DNA of 64,000 nt, taken from positions 2,666,001-2,730,000 of the forward strand of contig NZ_CP173029.1 of the NCBI RefSeq assembly GCF_044772865.1, written 5' to 3'. A program made the translations under genes and the position numbers. The stretch's first letter is position 1. Each line of letters opens with the position of its first letter. Shown here in pieces: positions 15,596 through 23,534 of the stretch. The DNA is from Algirhabdus cladophorae (GTDB lineage: Bacteria > Pseudomonadota > Alphaproteobacteria > Rhodobacterales > Rhodobacteraceae). Under the pieces are notes generated by a model, which saw only the letters and a program-made list of their open reading frames with translations, was not told the DNA's origin and did not search any database.

Positions 15596-17059
15596 TTATT
15601 GTATCCGCTTTTTGCGCGAAAGAATGAACAGACCAAAAAGGCACAGTGCGACAAGGCCCAGATCCACAAACAACGCGCGTTGGGCATATAGTCCGGGTGG
15701 GCCGCTGGGGGGCAGGGCTGTATCAAAAAAACCCGCGGTATTCATGGCAAGCGACCCCGTGATCGACCCGCGTGCATCGATCATCGCGGAAATCCCAGTG
15801 TTGGCTGATCGTGCTACAGGGACGCCTTGTTCTGCGGCCCGCCATTGGGCCTGTTGCAAATGTTGTTGTGGCCCTGCGAATTGTCCGAACCACGCGTCAT
15901 TTGTGGCCACGACAATCAGATTGGGCCGCATATCAGCATTCAAGGAGCGCGACACGCTGGAATATCGTGGGAAAATACTTTCATAGCAGATCATTGCCAA
16001 GACCGGACCAATACCGTCAATTATCTGGGGTTTAGGGACATCGCCACGGGCAAAGCCACCCCCGTCGTTTTCGGCAAGCCCCCGAATACCCCATTTGCCC
16101 AATTGGTTGCCAAGGGGGATGTATTCACCAAAGGGCACCAAATGATGTTTGTCATAAATCTCGGCAATTTCACCACCCTGTCCTACAGTCACCAGCGCGT
16201 TGTAAAACCGGCTGTCGGAAAACCGTTGCGCCCCAAAAATCACAGTGCCGCCACGGGCGGCTTGGGCTGCGAGAGGCGCCACGTCTGTTATTGAAAACGC
16301 CACGGCAGTTTCCGGCCAAAGGACCAAATCAGCGGGTGTATCCGCCGCGGTGTAGTCCAACTGCCGATCTAAGAAAATTTGCGCCTTGTCGCGCTGCCAT
16401 TTTTCATTTTGCGGTGCGTTGGGTTGGATAATGCGAATGGTGGCCGTTTTGTCAGGCGCAGCCAATGGCGCGATTTGCGCAACACCCCCTACCACAAAGC
16501 ATATAGCAGCCGCGCAGACAGCCACACCCAAGGCCCGCGCGCCTTGCACTAAAATGGCAAGGCCCGCGCAAAACACCAACAAGATCGCCCCAACCCCGTG
16601 AGGCCCCCATGTACCCGCAATCGGCAAAAGGCCTGAGGCCGAAAGGCTGTAAGCCGGCAGGCCCCATGGAAATCCGGTCAGAATATTGGCACGCAGGTAT
16701 TCTGCGACAACCAGCGCCAGTGCAAAGGCAAAACTGCGCCATACGCCCGTCCACGTCAGACGCGCAGCACTCCAACCCGCCGCCGCCCAAAACAAAGCCA
16801 ATCCGCCGGACAATAACAACAAAGCAAAGGGTGCCATCCATCCGTGACGGGCGATATCCACCAAAAACGGCTCGATTATCCAATGCAGAACCAGCGCAAA
16901 ATAGCCAAAACCAATCCACCAAGCCTGCCAAAAGCCAGCCCGTCGCATCACATAGAAAATCGCACTAAACGCCAGTACCGCTACTGGCCACAGATCAAAT
17001 GGCGCTTGGCCCAATCCCGCTAACGCCCCCAAACCGAACAGCAAAAGCGCTGTGGCCAT
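15596..17059 (-). CDS. lnt: Apolipoprotein N-acyltransferase
   Basis: About 487 residues. It adds the third acyl chain to the N-terminal cysteine of lipoproteins in the inner membrane. Six hydrophobic segments fill the first 200 residues, followed by a periplasmic nitrilase-like domain. The catalytic triad is visible: Glu in VLWPETAVAFS, Lys in IYDKHHLVPFGEYIP and Cys in AMICYESIFPRY. A final membrane segment precedes SRKKRIQ. The start is uncertain: the ATG at 17059 gives MATALLLFGLGALAG, while GTG at 17110 or TTG at 17077 would add 17 or 6 residues. It follows corC in the conserved phoH-ybeY-corC-lnt run. Confidence 0.93.
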   Translation of the reverse strand: MATALLLFGLGALAGLGQAPFDLWPVAVLAFSAIFYVMRRAGFWQAWWIGFGYFALVLHWIIEPFLVDIARHGWMAPFALLLLSGGLALFWAAAGWSAARLTWTGVWRSFAFALALVVAEYLRANILTGFPWGLPAYSLSASGLLPIAGTWGPHGVGAILLVFCAGLAILVQGARALGVAVCAAAICFVVGGVAQIAPLAAPDKTATIRIIQPNAPQNEKWQRDKAQIFLDRQLDYTAADTPADLVLWPETAVAFSITDVAPLAAQAARGGTVIFGAQRFSDSRFYNALVTVGQGGEIAEIYDKHHLVPFGEYIPLGNQLGKWGIRGLAENDGGGFARGDVPKPQIIDGIGPVLAMICYESIFPRYSSVSRSLNADMRPNLIVVATNDAWFGQFAGPQQHLQQAQWRAAEQGVPVARSANTGISAMIDARGSITGSLAMNTAGFFDTALPPSGPPGLYAQRALFVDLGLVALCLFGLFILSRKKRIQ

Positions 17060-17124
17060 TTGTTTCTTCTTTGTCAAAATAGCCCCGCCAAAGGATCCTG
17101 CCCGTTGCACGCACGCGGCCCTGA

Positions 17125-18000
17125 TTAATCCGGGAGACGGACGCGCAGCCGCTTGATCCGGCGCGGATCGGCGTCGACCACTTCAAACTCGAACCCATCG
17201 GGATGGCTGACAACCTCGCCGCGGGCCGGCACGCGCCCCGAGAGCATGAAAACCAGACCGCCCAGCGTGTCGATGTCTTCTTCGTCGATCTCTTCCGAGG
17301 CGGTCAGGGATTTGCCGATCTCGTTTTCAAACTCGTCCAACGGTGTGCGCGACAAAGCCAAATAACTACCGCCTTTTTCAAGGCTCCAGAATTCGTCCTC
17401 GTCCGTGTCATGTTCGTCTTCAATCTCGCCGATGACCTGTTCAACCAAATCCTCAAGGGTCAAAAGACCGTCCGTGCCGCCATATTCGTCAATCACCAGC
17501 GCCATATGGATCCGCGCGGCCTGCATTTTTTGCAACAAAACACCAATTGGCATCGAGGGCGGTCCAAACAGCAAAGGGCGCATGAAGGACGTGATATCAA
17601 AATCCGCCGCATCCCCATTAAACCCGTGTTGAAGGGCAAAGTCCTTGAGATGGACCAAACCGACAGGCGTATCCAGCGTGCCGTCATATACCGGCAGGCG
17701 GGTCAGACCACTTTCGCGAAAGACCCCCAACAGCTCGTCCTTGGAAATATCGCTGGGCACACCGATGATCTCGACCTTTGGAACGGCCACGTCCTCAAGA
17801 CGCAAAGACCGCAGATTTCCAAGCCCCCCCAAGTGGTGCGAGGCGGGTTCCGCGTCGGGTTCGACGGTGACACCTGTATCCGATGGACTAAGAACGTCAA
17901 TGATGCGGCTGATAAATCCACCCTGCGGGGCAGGTTCGCCCGCTTCGGAGGATGTTGAAGACGTGTTCGATCCCGAAGATCCGTCAGATGTGTCGCCCAT
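17125..18000 (-). CDS. CorC/HlyC-type CBS-domain protein
   Basis: A 291-residue cytoplasmic protein of the hemolysin/CorC family. After a low-complexity Ser/Gly N-terminus come two CBS domains, about residues 65-190, with DEYGGTDGLLTLEDLVEQVIGEI-type sequence. A transporter-associated (CorC_HlyC) domain follows, about 205-290, with VVSHPDGFEFEVVDADPRRIKRL. It lacks the membrane DUF21 module, as in the short CorC form. Relatives are linked to magnesium/cobalt efflux, but in this operon (with ybeY and lnt) the role is not settled. The ATG at 18000 is used because the longer frame runs into the ybeY end. Confidence 0.88.
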   Translation of the reverse strand: MGDTSDGSSGSNTSSTSSEAGEPAPQGGFISRIIDVLSPSDTGVTVEPDAEPASHHLGGLGNLRSLRLEDVAVPKVEIIGVPSDISKDELLGVFRESGLTRLPVYDGTLDTPVGLVHLKDFALQHGFNGDAADFDITSFMRPLLFGPPSMPIGVLLQKMQAARIHMALVIDEYGGTDGLLTLEDLVEQVIGEIEDEHDTDEDEFWSLEKGGSYLALSRTPLDEFENEIGKSLTASEEIDEEDIDTLGGLVFMLSGRVPARGEVVSHPDGFEFEVVDADPRRIKRLRVRLPD

Positions 18001-18031
18001 GGGTCCTTTTCCAAAATCGCCCAAACTGGGC

Positions 18032-18532
18032 CTAACCGATGTTATATGGGTCCGGCTGCCCCAGTTGTGCAAGTATTTCTATCTCTGCCGCCTCCATGCG
18101 GGCGGCATCTGTGTCTGAAATGTGATCATAGCCTAGCAAATGCAGGGTCGCATGCACAATCAAATGCGTCACATGCTGGGTTAGCGGAATTTCAGCGGCA
18201 GCGGCTTCGCGCTGACAGGTCTCATAGGCAAGGGCGATATCCCCCAAACTATAGTCCCCGAACGGATCGGCAGTTGGCGGGCGGGGTGCGGCGGGGGGCT
18301 GTGCCAAGTCTTGGGCGGGCCATGACAGGACGTTTGTCGTAGTCGGTTTACCCCGGAATTCTGTATTCAGATCCGCGATCTGTGCATCATCGCAGCCCAT
18401 CACAACGACAGCCCAACTGGTCGCAAGGTCTTGATGCGTCAGGGTGTGCGCCACAGCCCGGTCGGCCAGACCCCCAAGATCTAGAACTTGCCAGCGGGCG
18501 TCTTCTATCACCACATCAACAGCGCTATCCAA
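18032..18532 (-). CDS. ybeY: Endoribonuclease YbeY
   Basis: A zinc-dependent RNase for 16S rRNA 3' maturation and ribosome quality control, about 166 residues. The metal-binding signature HLIVHATLHLLGYDH (three His) lies at about residues 114-128, after the typical FRGKPTTTNVLSWP. No ATG gives a sensible N-terminus. A TTG at 18532, just before the phoH stop on the same strand, yields MDSAVDVVIEDARW, which fits the family; GTG at 18514 is an alternative. The 8-nt overlap with phoH implies translational coupling. Confidence 0.9.
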   Translation of the reverse strand: MDSAVDVVIEDARWQVLDLGGLADRAVAHTLTHQDLATSWAVVVMGCDDAQIADLNTEFRGKPTTTNVLSWPAQDLAQPPAAPRPPTADPFGDYSLGDIALAYETCQREAAAAEIPLTQHVTHLIVHATLHLLGYDHISDTDAARMEAAEIEILAQLGQPDPYNIG

Positions 18533-19541
18533 CGGGTTCGTCAGCCTCGTAGGCCTCAATAATCGCAGCGACCAGAGGATGGCGCACGACGTCTTTGGCC
18601 GTGAAATAGTTGAACGAGATTTTGTTGATCCCCCCCAACAATCGTTCGGCATCACGCAGCCCCGATTGTACGCCGCGAGGCAAATCGATCTGGCTGCGGT
18701 CCCCCGTGATCACCATACGACTGCCTTCGCCCAAACGGGTTAGGAACATTTTCATCTGCATCGTTGTCGCATTTTGCGCCTCGTCCAGCACAACAAACGC
18801 ATTCGCCAGAGTACGGCCACGCATAAAGGCCAAAGGGGCGATTTCGATGGTCTTTTCTTCGATTAGTTTGGCCACTTGCTTGGCCGGTAGAAAATCATTC
18901 AGCGCATCATAAAGCGGCTGCATATAGGGATCGACTTTCTCTTTCATATCCCCGGGCAAAAAGCCCAAGCGTTCGCCTGCCTCAACTGCGGGGCGCGACA
19001 GAATAATCTTGTCCACACGGCCTGTTAGAAACATCGACACGCCAACAGCGACAGCCAAATAAGTTTTGCCAGTGCCCGCAGGACCAATGCCAAAGGCCAG
19101 TTCCTTGCTAAAGAGGTTTTTGACAAAGGTCTTTTGGGCTTCGGTCCGCGGTTCCACCAGTTTTTTGCGGGTCTTAATCTCGACCGGGCCGCCTTTGAAC
19201 ATCTCCATCTGATCGCCGGGCCCTGCCCCTTTGGCGCGCGCTGCAGCCCCCATGCGCAATTCAGCATCGATATCGCCATCTTCGACAGTTTTGCCCGCCT
19301 CAATGCGTTGATAAAGCGTCTGTAACAGGTCCGCCGCACGGTCCAAGGCGTTGCCCTGCCCGATCACGGCCAATTGGTTGCCCCGTCGAATGATCTGTAC
19401 ATCAAGCGCAGATTCAATACGGGTCAGATTACGATCAAACTCGCCGCAGAGGTCGATCAAAATACGATTGTCGGGAAATTCCAACAATGTTTCAGTAGGG
19501 GTGTTAGGGCTTGGCGGGTCGAGCACAGTACCTTGGGCCAA
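18525..19541 (-). CDS. phoH: PhoH-family ATPase
   Basis: A 338-residue PhoH/YbeZ-type P-loop ATPase that partners YbeY in RNA processing. Walker A GPAGTGKT is at residues 153-160, and Walker B FVVLDEAQNAT is near 247-257. The sensor region RMVITGDRSQIDLP follows. It starts at TTG (19541) directly after an in-frame TGA, with GGAG 6 nt upstream. Its end overlaps the ybeY start. In relatives it usually follows miaB directly; here an OmpA-like and a lipoprotein gene intervene. Confidence 0.93.
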   Translation of the reverse strand: MAQGTVLDPPSPNTPTETLLEFPDNRILIDLCGEFDRNLTRIESALDVQIIRRGNQLAVIGQGNALDRAADLLQTLYQRIEAGKTVEDGDIDAELRMGAAARAKGAGPGDQMEMFKGGPVEIKTRKKLVEPRTEAQKTFVKNLFSKELAFGIGPAGTGKTYLAVAVGVSMFLTGRVDKIILSRPAVEAGERLGFLPGDMKEKVDPYMQPLYDALNDFLPAKQVAKLIEEKTIEIAPLAFMRGRTLANAFVVLDEAQNATTMQMKMFLTRLGEGSRMVITGDRSQIDLPRGVQSGLRDAERLLGGINKISFNYFTAKDVVRHPLVAAIIEAYEADEPVG

Positions 19542-19637
19542 TCAAATCTCCACGGTTGAAAAGCAGCAGCTTGCCATGATGGTAAGCGCCTGACCCGCTT
19601 ATGCAAGCTGATCCTCAAAGAAATAAGGGTTTTGCAC

Positions 19638-19669
19638 AAAAAAACCGCGCGGGTTGCCCAGCGCGGTTT
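19638..19669 (-). terminator. Intrinsic terminator after the small lipoprotein gene
   Basis: Minus-strand AAACCGCGC / GCGCGGTTT, a 9-bp stem with a 10-nt loop followed by a run of T (19638-19644). It ends the ompA-like / lipoprotein unit about 95 bp before phoH, leaving room for a phoH promoter. Confidence 0.85.
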
Positions 19670-19693
19670 GAATTGTAAACGTACCGTAACGGT

Positions 19694-20035
19694 TTAGAGC
19701 GGATCTTCGACCGTTTGGTTGCCTTTGAACGGGCCAGTTGCCACGTTGGGTGGGGCTACGCCTGAACACACGGGCTTGCCGTAGGGGTCCAACCGTTGTG
19801 ACAGATATCCTTCGATACCGTCATCGATGATCCAGTGGTCACAGCCGTTGGGATCGACCCAGATCCCAGCTTGCAATTGGCTGAGGTCTTTTTGCTTGCC
19901 ACCTTGGCCATAGTCGATGGTTTTATCCTCTTTCACGCGGCCACCGCCACCTTCACCAGACAACCCACCAATTCCACCGCATGCTGCGAGGCTTAAGGAC
20001 AGTGTCAGAGCGCCTGTTACTTTTATCAGTTTCAT
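19694..20035 (-). CDS. Small lipoprotein sharing a module with the upstream OmpA-like protein
   Basis: A 113-residue lipoprotein with signal peptide MKLIKVTGALTLSLSLAAC and lipobox LAAC (Cys at residue 19). A Gly-rich linker follows, then IWVDPNGCDHWIIDDGIEGY and a C-terminal GKPVC. Nearly the same segment (IWVDPDGCEHWVMDDGFEGY ... GIPVC) occurs in the OmpA-family protein encoded 11 bp upstream. The two proteins therefore share a small two-cysteine module and probably act together at the outer membrane or peptidoglycan. I do not recognise the module. The start at 20035 is chosen for the clean signal peptide. Confidence 0.78.
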   Translation of the reverse strand: MKLIKVTGALTLSLSLAACGGIGGLSGEGGGGRVKEDKTIDYGQGGKQKDLSQLQAGIWVDPNGCDHWIIDDGIEGYLSQRLDPYGKPVCSGVAPPNVATGPFKGNQTVEDPL

Positions 20036-20046
20036 GTCGCGCCCCC

Positions 20047-20622
20047 TTAGCGAATACACAGGATTTCAACGCGGCGGTTTTGCTTCATACCACCCGCTGT
20101 TTTGTTAGATGCTTTTGGCATCCGCTCGCCGTAACCGCGCACGTCAACGACACGTGCGCCAACGCTTTGGGCCACTTTTGCAACCGAATTGGCACGTGCC
20201 AGCGAAAGACGCATGTTGTAGGCATCCGAGGCGCGGCTGTCGGTGTGACCCGCCACCACAAAGGCAGTCGCCCCAGCGGATTGGAAAAATTCCGCCAGTT
20301 TGGCACGTGGGCCTGCATGGATGCGCGCACTGTTTGTCGCAAACAGCTGATCGGCGTTCATCACACCACACACATTCCCACGACGACATACAGGGATACC
20401 CTGACGTGTGACGTGAGGTGTCATATACCCTTCAAAGCCATCGTCCATGACCCAATGTTCGCACCCATCGGGATCAACCCAAATGGTTGGCACATAGCGC
20501 TCCCCAAGAACTGTCCGTTGCGATTGGGCTGCCGCGTCTTGCGCAGTGAAGCCAAGGGTTACTGCCGCCAACGCGAGCCCAGTCAGCCCAGCGCGCAGCG
20601 TTTTGGAAAATTGTTTTACCAC
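20047..20622 (-). CDS. OmpA-family peptidoglycan-binding envelope protein
   Basis: A 191-residue exported protein. The signal peptide ends around AAAQS (residue 33). Residues 45-82 form the WVDP-GC-HW-DDG-EGY module with a terminal PVC, shared with the downstream lipoprotein. Residues 85-191 are an OmpA C-terminal domain: VVAGHTDSRASDAYNMRLSLARA and VRGYGERMPKASN carry the Asp/Arg residues that bind diaminopimelate in peptidoglycan. There is no beta-barrel. The start is GTG with AAAGGA 8 nt upstream. It sits between miaB and phoH, genes that are often close neighbours in relatives. Confidence 0.85.
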   Translation of the reverse strand: MVKQFSKTLRAGLTGLALAAVTLGFTAQDAAAQSQRTVLGERYVPTIWVDPDGCEHWVMDDGFEGYMTPHVTRQGIPVCRRGNVCGVMNADQLFATNSARIHAGPRAKLAEFFQSAGATAFVVAGHTDSRASDAYNMRLSLARANSVAKVAQSVGARVVDVRGYGERMPKASNKTAGGMKQNRRVEILCIR

Positions 20623-20845
20623 CGATACTGTCCTTTGCCGTTTTGCCGCCGCGTTTACCTAGTTTGGTCGCGGTAAAGCATTCCGTCCCATTATCTGGCG
20701 TAGATTAGCAAATTTATGGCAATAAGAAAGCCCTTATCACCACATATTGTGTATCTTTTGGAAACAACCGCCCGAAACAGCCGACAATGTTGCCCCAACG
20801 TCAGAAAAGACAGCATATTTTTTAGGCAGACGTCATCATGCTGCC

Positions 20846-22153
20846 TTAATCAAGAACCGCCTCGAGGGAATTGGTCATGCTGCGCACAATCCTAGCGCTT
20901 TTGATTTGGCCTAGGTTGGCGGGATCTGCGTTGGCGTAGACTGCATGCAAGTACTCGGACTTGCCGATGAGCTGCCCCGGATCCCGACCCGTCTTTTCGA
21001 ACAGGATCTTGACCTGTCGCCCCACCATGCTGTCTTGGGTGGCACGTTGCTGCTGGGTCAATAAGGCTTGAAGTTCTTGCAAGCGCGCATCGGCCACATG
21101 GGCCTCGACAGTCGCGCGTTCTGCCGCCGGTGTGCCCGGGCGGGCGGAATATTTGAACGAATAGGCCTGCCCGTAGCCTACTTGCCGCACCAGATCCAAT
21201 GTGTCTTCAAAATCCGCATCAGTTTCGCCCGGAAAGCCTACGATAAAGTCGCCGGACAACAACAAATCAGGGCGCGCACCTTTGATTTTGTCCATCAATC
21301 GGAAATAGTCATCTCGGGTATGTTTGCGGTTCATCGCCTTGAGGATCGCATCGGACCCCGACTGCACAGGCAGGTGAAGGTAAGGCATCAGTTTTTCGCA
21401 GGTGCCATGGGCCTCGATCAAGGCGTCATCCATGTCGTTGGGATGGGACGTGGTAAAGCGGATGCGATCCAGACCGTCGATTTCGGCCAAAGCCCAGATC
21501 AGACCCGCCAGACCGCCGTCATGGCCGTGATAGGCATTCACGTTTTGGCCCAAGAGAGTGATTTCCCGCACGCCCCGTTCGACCAAATCCTGCGCCTCGG
21601 CCAGAATACGGTCCGAGGGGCGGCTGACCTCGGCCCCACGCGTATATGGCACCACGCAAAAGGCGCAAAACTTGTCGCATCCTTCTTGCACGGTCAAAAA
21701 CGCGGTCGGTCCCCGTTTTGCCTTGGGGCGGGCTTTGAGGTGTTCAAACTTGTCTTCTTCGGGGAAATCAGTGTCCAACGCTTTGGCGCCGGTTTGCACA
21801 ACCTCTTCCATTTGGGGCAGGCGGTGATAGCTTTGCGGGCCCACAACCAGATCGACCATAGGCTGGCGTTTGATGATTTCAGCCCCTTCGGCTTGGGCCA
21901 CACAGCCCGCAACACCGATTTTTAGATCAGGCTTTTCGGCCTTCAGCCCCTTGAACCGCCCCAGTTCCGAATAAACCTTTTCCGCGGCTTTTTCGCGGAT
22001 ATGGCACGTGTTCAGCAAAATCATGTCCGCCTCATCAGGCGATTTGGTTTCGACATAGCCCTGCCCACCCAGCGCCTCGACCATACGCTCGCTATCGTAG
22101 ACATTCATCTGGCAGCCATATGTTTTGATATATAGCTTCTTGGGGTCAGACAT
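20846..22153 (-). CDS. miaB: tRNA-2-methylthio-N6-dimethylallyladenosine synthase
   Basis: A 435-residue radical SAM methylthiotransferase that adds the 2-methylthio group at A37 of tRNAs reading UNN codons. The N-terminal UPF0004 domain supplies three iron-sulfur cysteines (TYGCQMN at 14, LLNTCHIR at 50, VAGCVAQ at 84). The radical SAM motif CDKFCAFC is near residues 158-165. The C-terminal TRAM domain includes VKILFEKTGRDPGQLIGKSEYLH. The start is ATG at 22153. It precedes the OmpA-like gene by 223 bp, in which I see only a short 6-bp hairpin and no gene. Confidence 0.96.
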   Translation of the reverse strand: MSDPKKLYIKTYGCQMNVYDSERMVEALGGQGYVETKSPDEADMILLNTCHIREKAAEKVYSELGRFKGLKAEKPDLKIGVAGCVAQAEGAEIIKRQPMVDLVVGPQSYHRLPQMEEVVQTGAKALDTDFPEEDKFEHLKARPKAKRGPTAFLTVQEGCDKFCAFCVVPYTRGAEVSRPSDRILAEAQDLVERGVREITLLGQNVNAYHGHDGGLAGLIWALAEIDGLDRIRFTTSHPNDMDDALIEAHGTCEKLMPYLHLPVQSGSDAILKAMNRKHTRDDYFRLMDKIKGARPDLLLSGDFIVGFPGETDADFEDTLDLVRQVGYGQAYSFKYSARPGTPAAERATVEAHVADARLQELQALLTQQQRATQDSMVGRQVKILFEKTGRDPGQLIGKSEYLHAVYANADPANLGQIKSARIVRSMTNSLEAVLD

Positions 22154-22287
22154 TTGAAACAGGCCTTATTCTTGCGAAAATCAAACTAGGGGCCATGTAT
22201 CGCCTTGCACCGAGGCTTGCAATGCACCGCCGTTTACTTGATTTTGACCAAAATAGACAAAACATGGCCAACCACAAAGGACATCGC

Positions 22288-23151
22288 GTGCAGTACGACA
22301 GTTTTTCTGACTACTTAGCCAGTCTAAAATCTGCCCGGCCTAAGGGGCCACTGGCCATGATTTTTGTCGAGGATAACGTTGAAGTGGCCTCAACCATCCG
22401 GCACCATATCAGCGCGCGGTTTGAGACGATTTTGGTGTTTTGCCCGCCTGAAATCGAGATCCCGTCGGCCCTTACCGGTAAAGTGACCATAATCACCGAT
22501 GACGCACACCGCATCCACGGGATTGAGCCTGCGATAAACAAGATGATCACCGCCGTTCCCGGGATTTGGATGTACTACTGTTACAACGGTGAATATCTAT
22601 TCCATCCGTTTAACGAAACGCGCACCGTTGGCGAAATGCTGGGCTTTCACACCGAGGAACGCCGTGACGCGATGTTGACCTATGTGGTCGACCTTTACGC
22701 AGGTGATTTAGATGCACATCCTGACGCCGTGTCTATTCCCGATGCCTATCTGGATAAGTCGGGTTATTACGCCCTGGCCCGGACCGACAAGTGGAACAAC
22801 CCGATCGAGCGTCAAATGGACTTTTTTGGCGGGCTACGCTGGCGGTTTGAGGAACACATCCCTGCCCCACGTCGCAAGATCGATCGCATTGGCCTGTTTA
22901 AATCCAAACAGGGTTTGCAGATGATACCCGGTCACATCTTTAATGACGATGAATACAATACCTTTGCCTGTCCGTGGCATCACAACCTGACGGCCACGAT
23001 TTGTTCGTTTCGCACGGCTAAAGCGCTCAAGCGCAATCCCGGATCGAAGTTTGATATCGATACGTTTAAGTGGCACAATTCGGCGAAATTTGACTGGCAC
23101 TCCCAACAGCTACTGGATTTGGGGCTGATGGAGCCGGGGCAATGGTTCTAG
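22288..23151 (+). CDS. Conserved hypothetical protein, possibly glycosyltransferase-like
   Basis: About 287 residues, starting at GTG (22288) with AAAGGA 6 nt upstream; an ATG at 22264 without a ribosome site would add eight residues. The N-terminal 80 residues read like a nucleotide-binding alternating fold (GPLAMIFVEDNVEVASTIRHH). The central part is rich in aromatic residues (IWMYYCYNGEYLFHPFNETR). An RTDKWNNPIERQMDFFGGLRWRFEEH segment follows. The pattern reminds me of uncharacterised glycosyltransferase-2-like proteins of this family of bacteria, but I cannot point to a DxD site with confidence. It faces away from miaB. Confidence 0.55.
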   Translation: MQYDSFSDYLASLKSARPKGPLAMIFVEDNVEVASTIRHHISARFETILVFCPPEIEIPSALTGKVTIITDDAHRIHGIEPAINKMITAVPGIWMYYCYNGEYLFHPFNETRTVGEMLGFHTEERRDAMLTYVVDLYAGDLDAHPDAVSIPDAYLDKSGYYALARTDKWNNPIERQMDFFGGLRWRFEEHIPAPRRKIDRIGLFKSKQGLQMIPGHIFNDDEYNTFACPWHHNLTATICSFRTAKALKRNPGSKFDIDTFKWHNSAKFDWHSQQLLDLGLMEPGQWF

Positions 23152-23161
23152 CCTAAATCCC

Positions 23162-23440
23162 CTAGGTCCAATGCAACTGCGCCCCACCGGGCAAGGCCTG
23201 ACGGGCCTGCATCGGCGCCTCATAAGGGTGGCCAAAGCTGTCGCAAAAACGGATGACCCATGCGTCATCCATCATGATAAAATCCAAGAGCGAGATCAAA
23301 AAAGCAGAATCAGTTGCCCCTGTACGCATATCCTCTGCGCTGACGCCACTTGCCCCCATAAATACCGGACGCAGTTCTTCGTCGGTGGCCAGCCATCCAA
23401 GGGCCTGTAGGGCAATGGTTTCGGCGACTTCCTGCTGCAT
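23162..23440 (-). CDS. DUF3572 family protein
   Basis: A 92-residue acidic helical protein. ETIALQALGWLATDEELRPVFMGASG and LLDFIMMDDAWVIRFCDSFG are the hallmarks of DUF3572, found widely in alphaproteobacteria and commonly next to a pleD-type gene, as here (divergent, 95 bp apart). There is no signal peptide or membrane segment. Function is unknown. Confidence 0.8.
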   Translation of the reverse strand: MQQEVAETIALQALGWLATDEELRPVFMGASGVSAEDMRTGATDSAFLISLLDFIMMDDAWVIRFCDSFGHPYEAPMQARQALPGGAQLHWT

Positions 23441-23534
23441 TGATCAAATCCGCTCTAAACTGGAAATCATTTATTAACCTCTCTGGTCGATTTTCCAATG
23501 CAATAATTGGCTGCCCCCAAAACTGAGGTCCCGG

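Noticed and set aside
20824..20845. AGGCAG/CTGCCT hairpin just after miaB
   Set aside because: A 6-bp stem followed by AAAAAATA on the transcribed strand, not a U-run; too weak to call a terminator.
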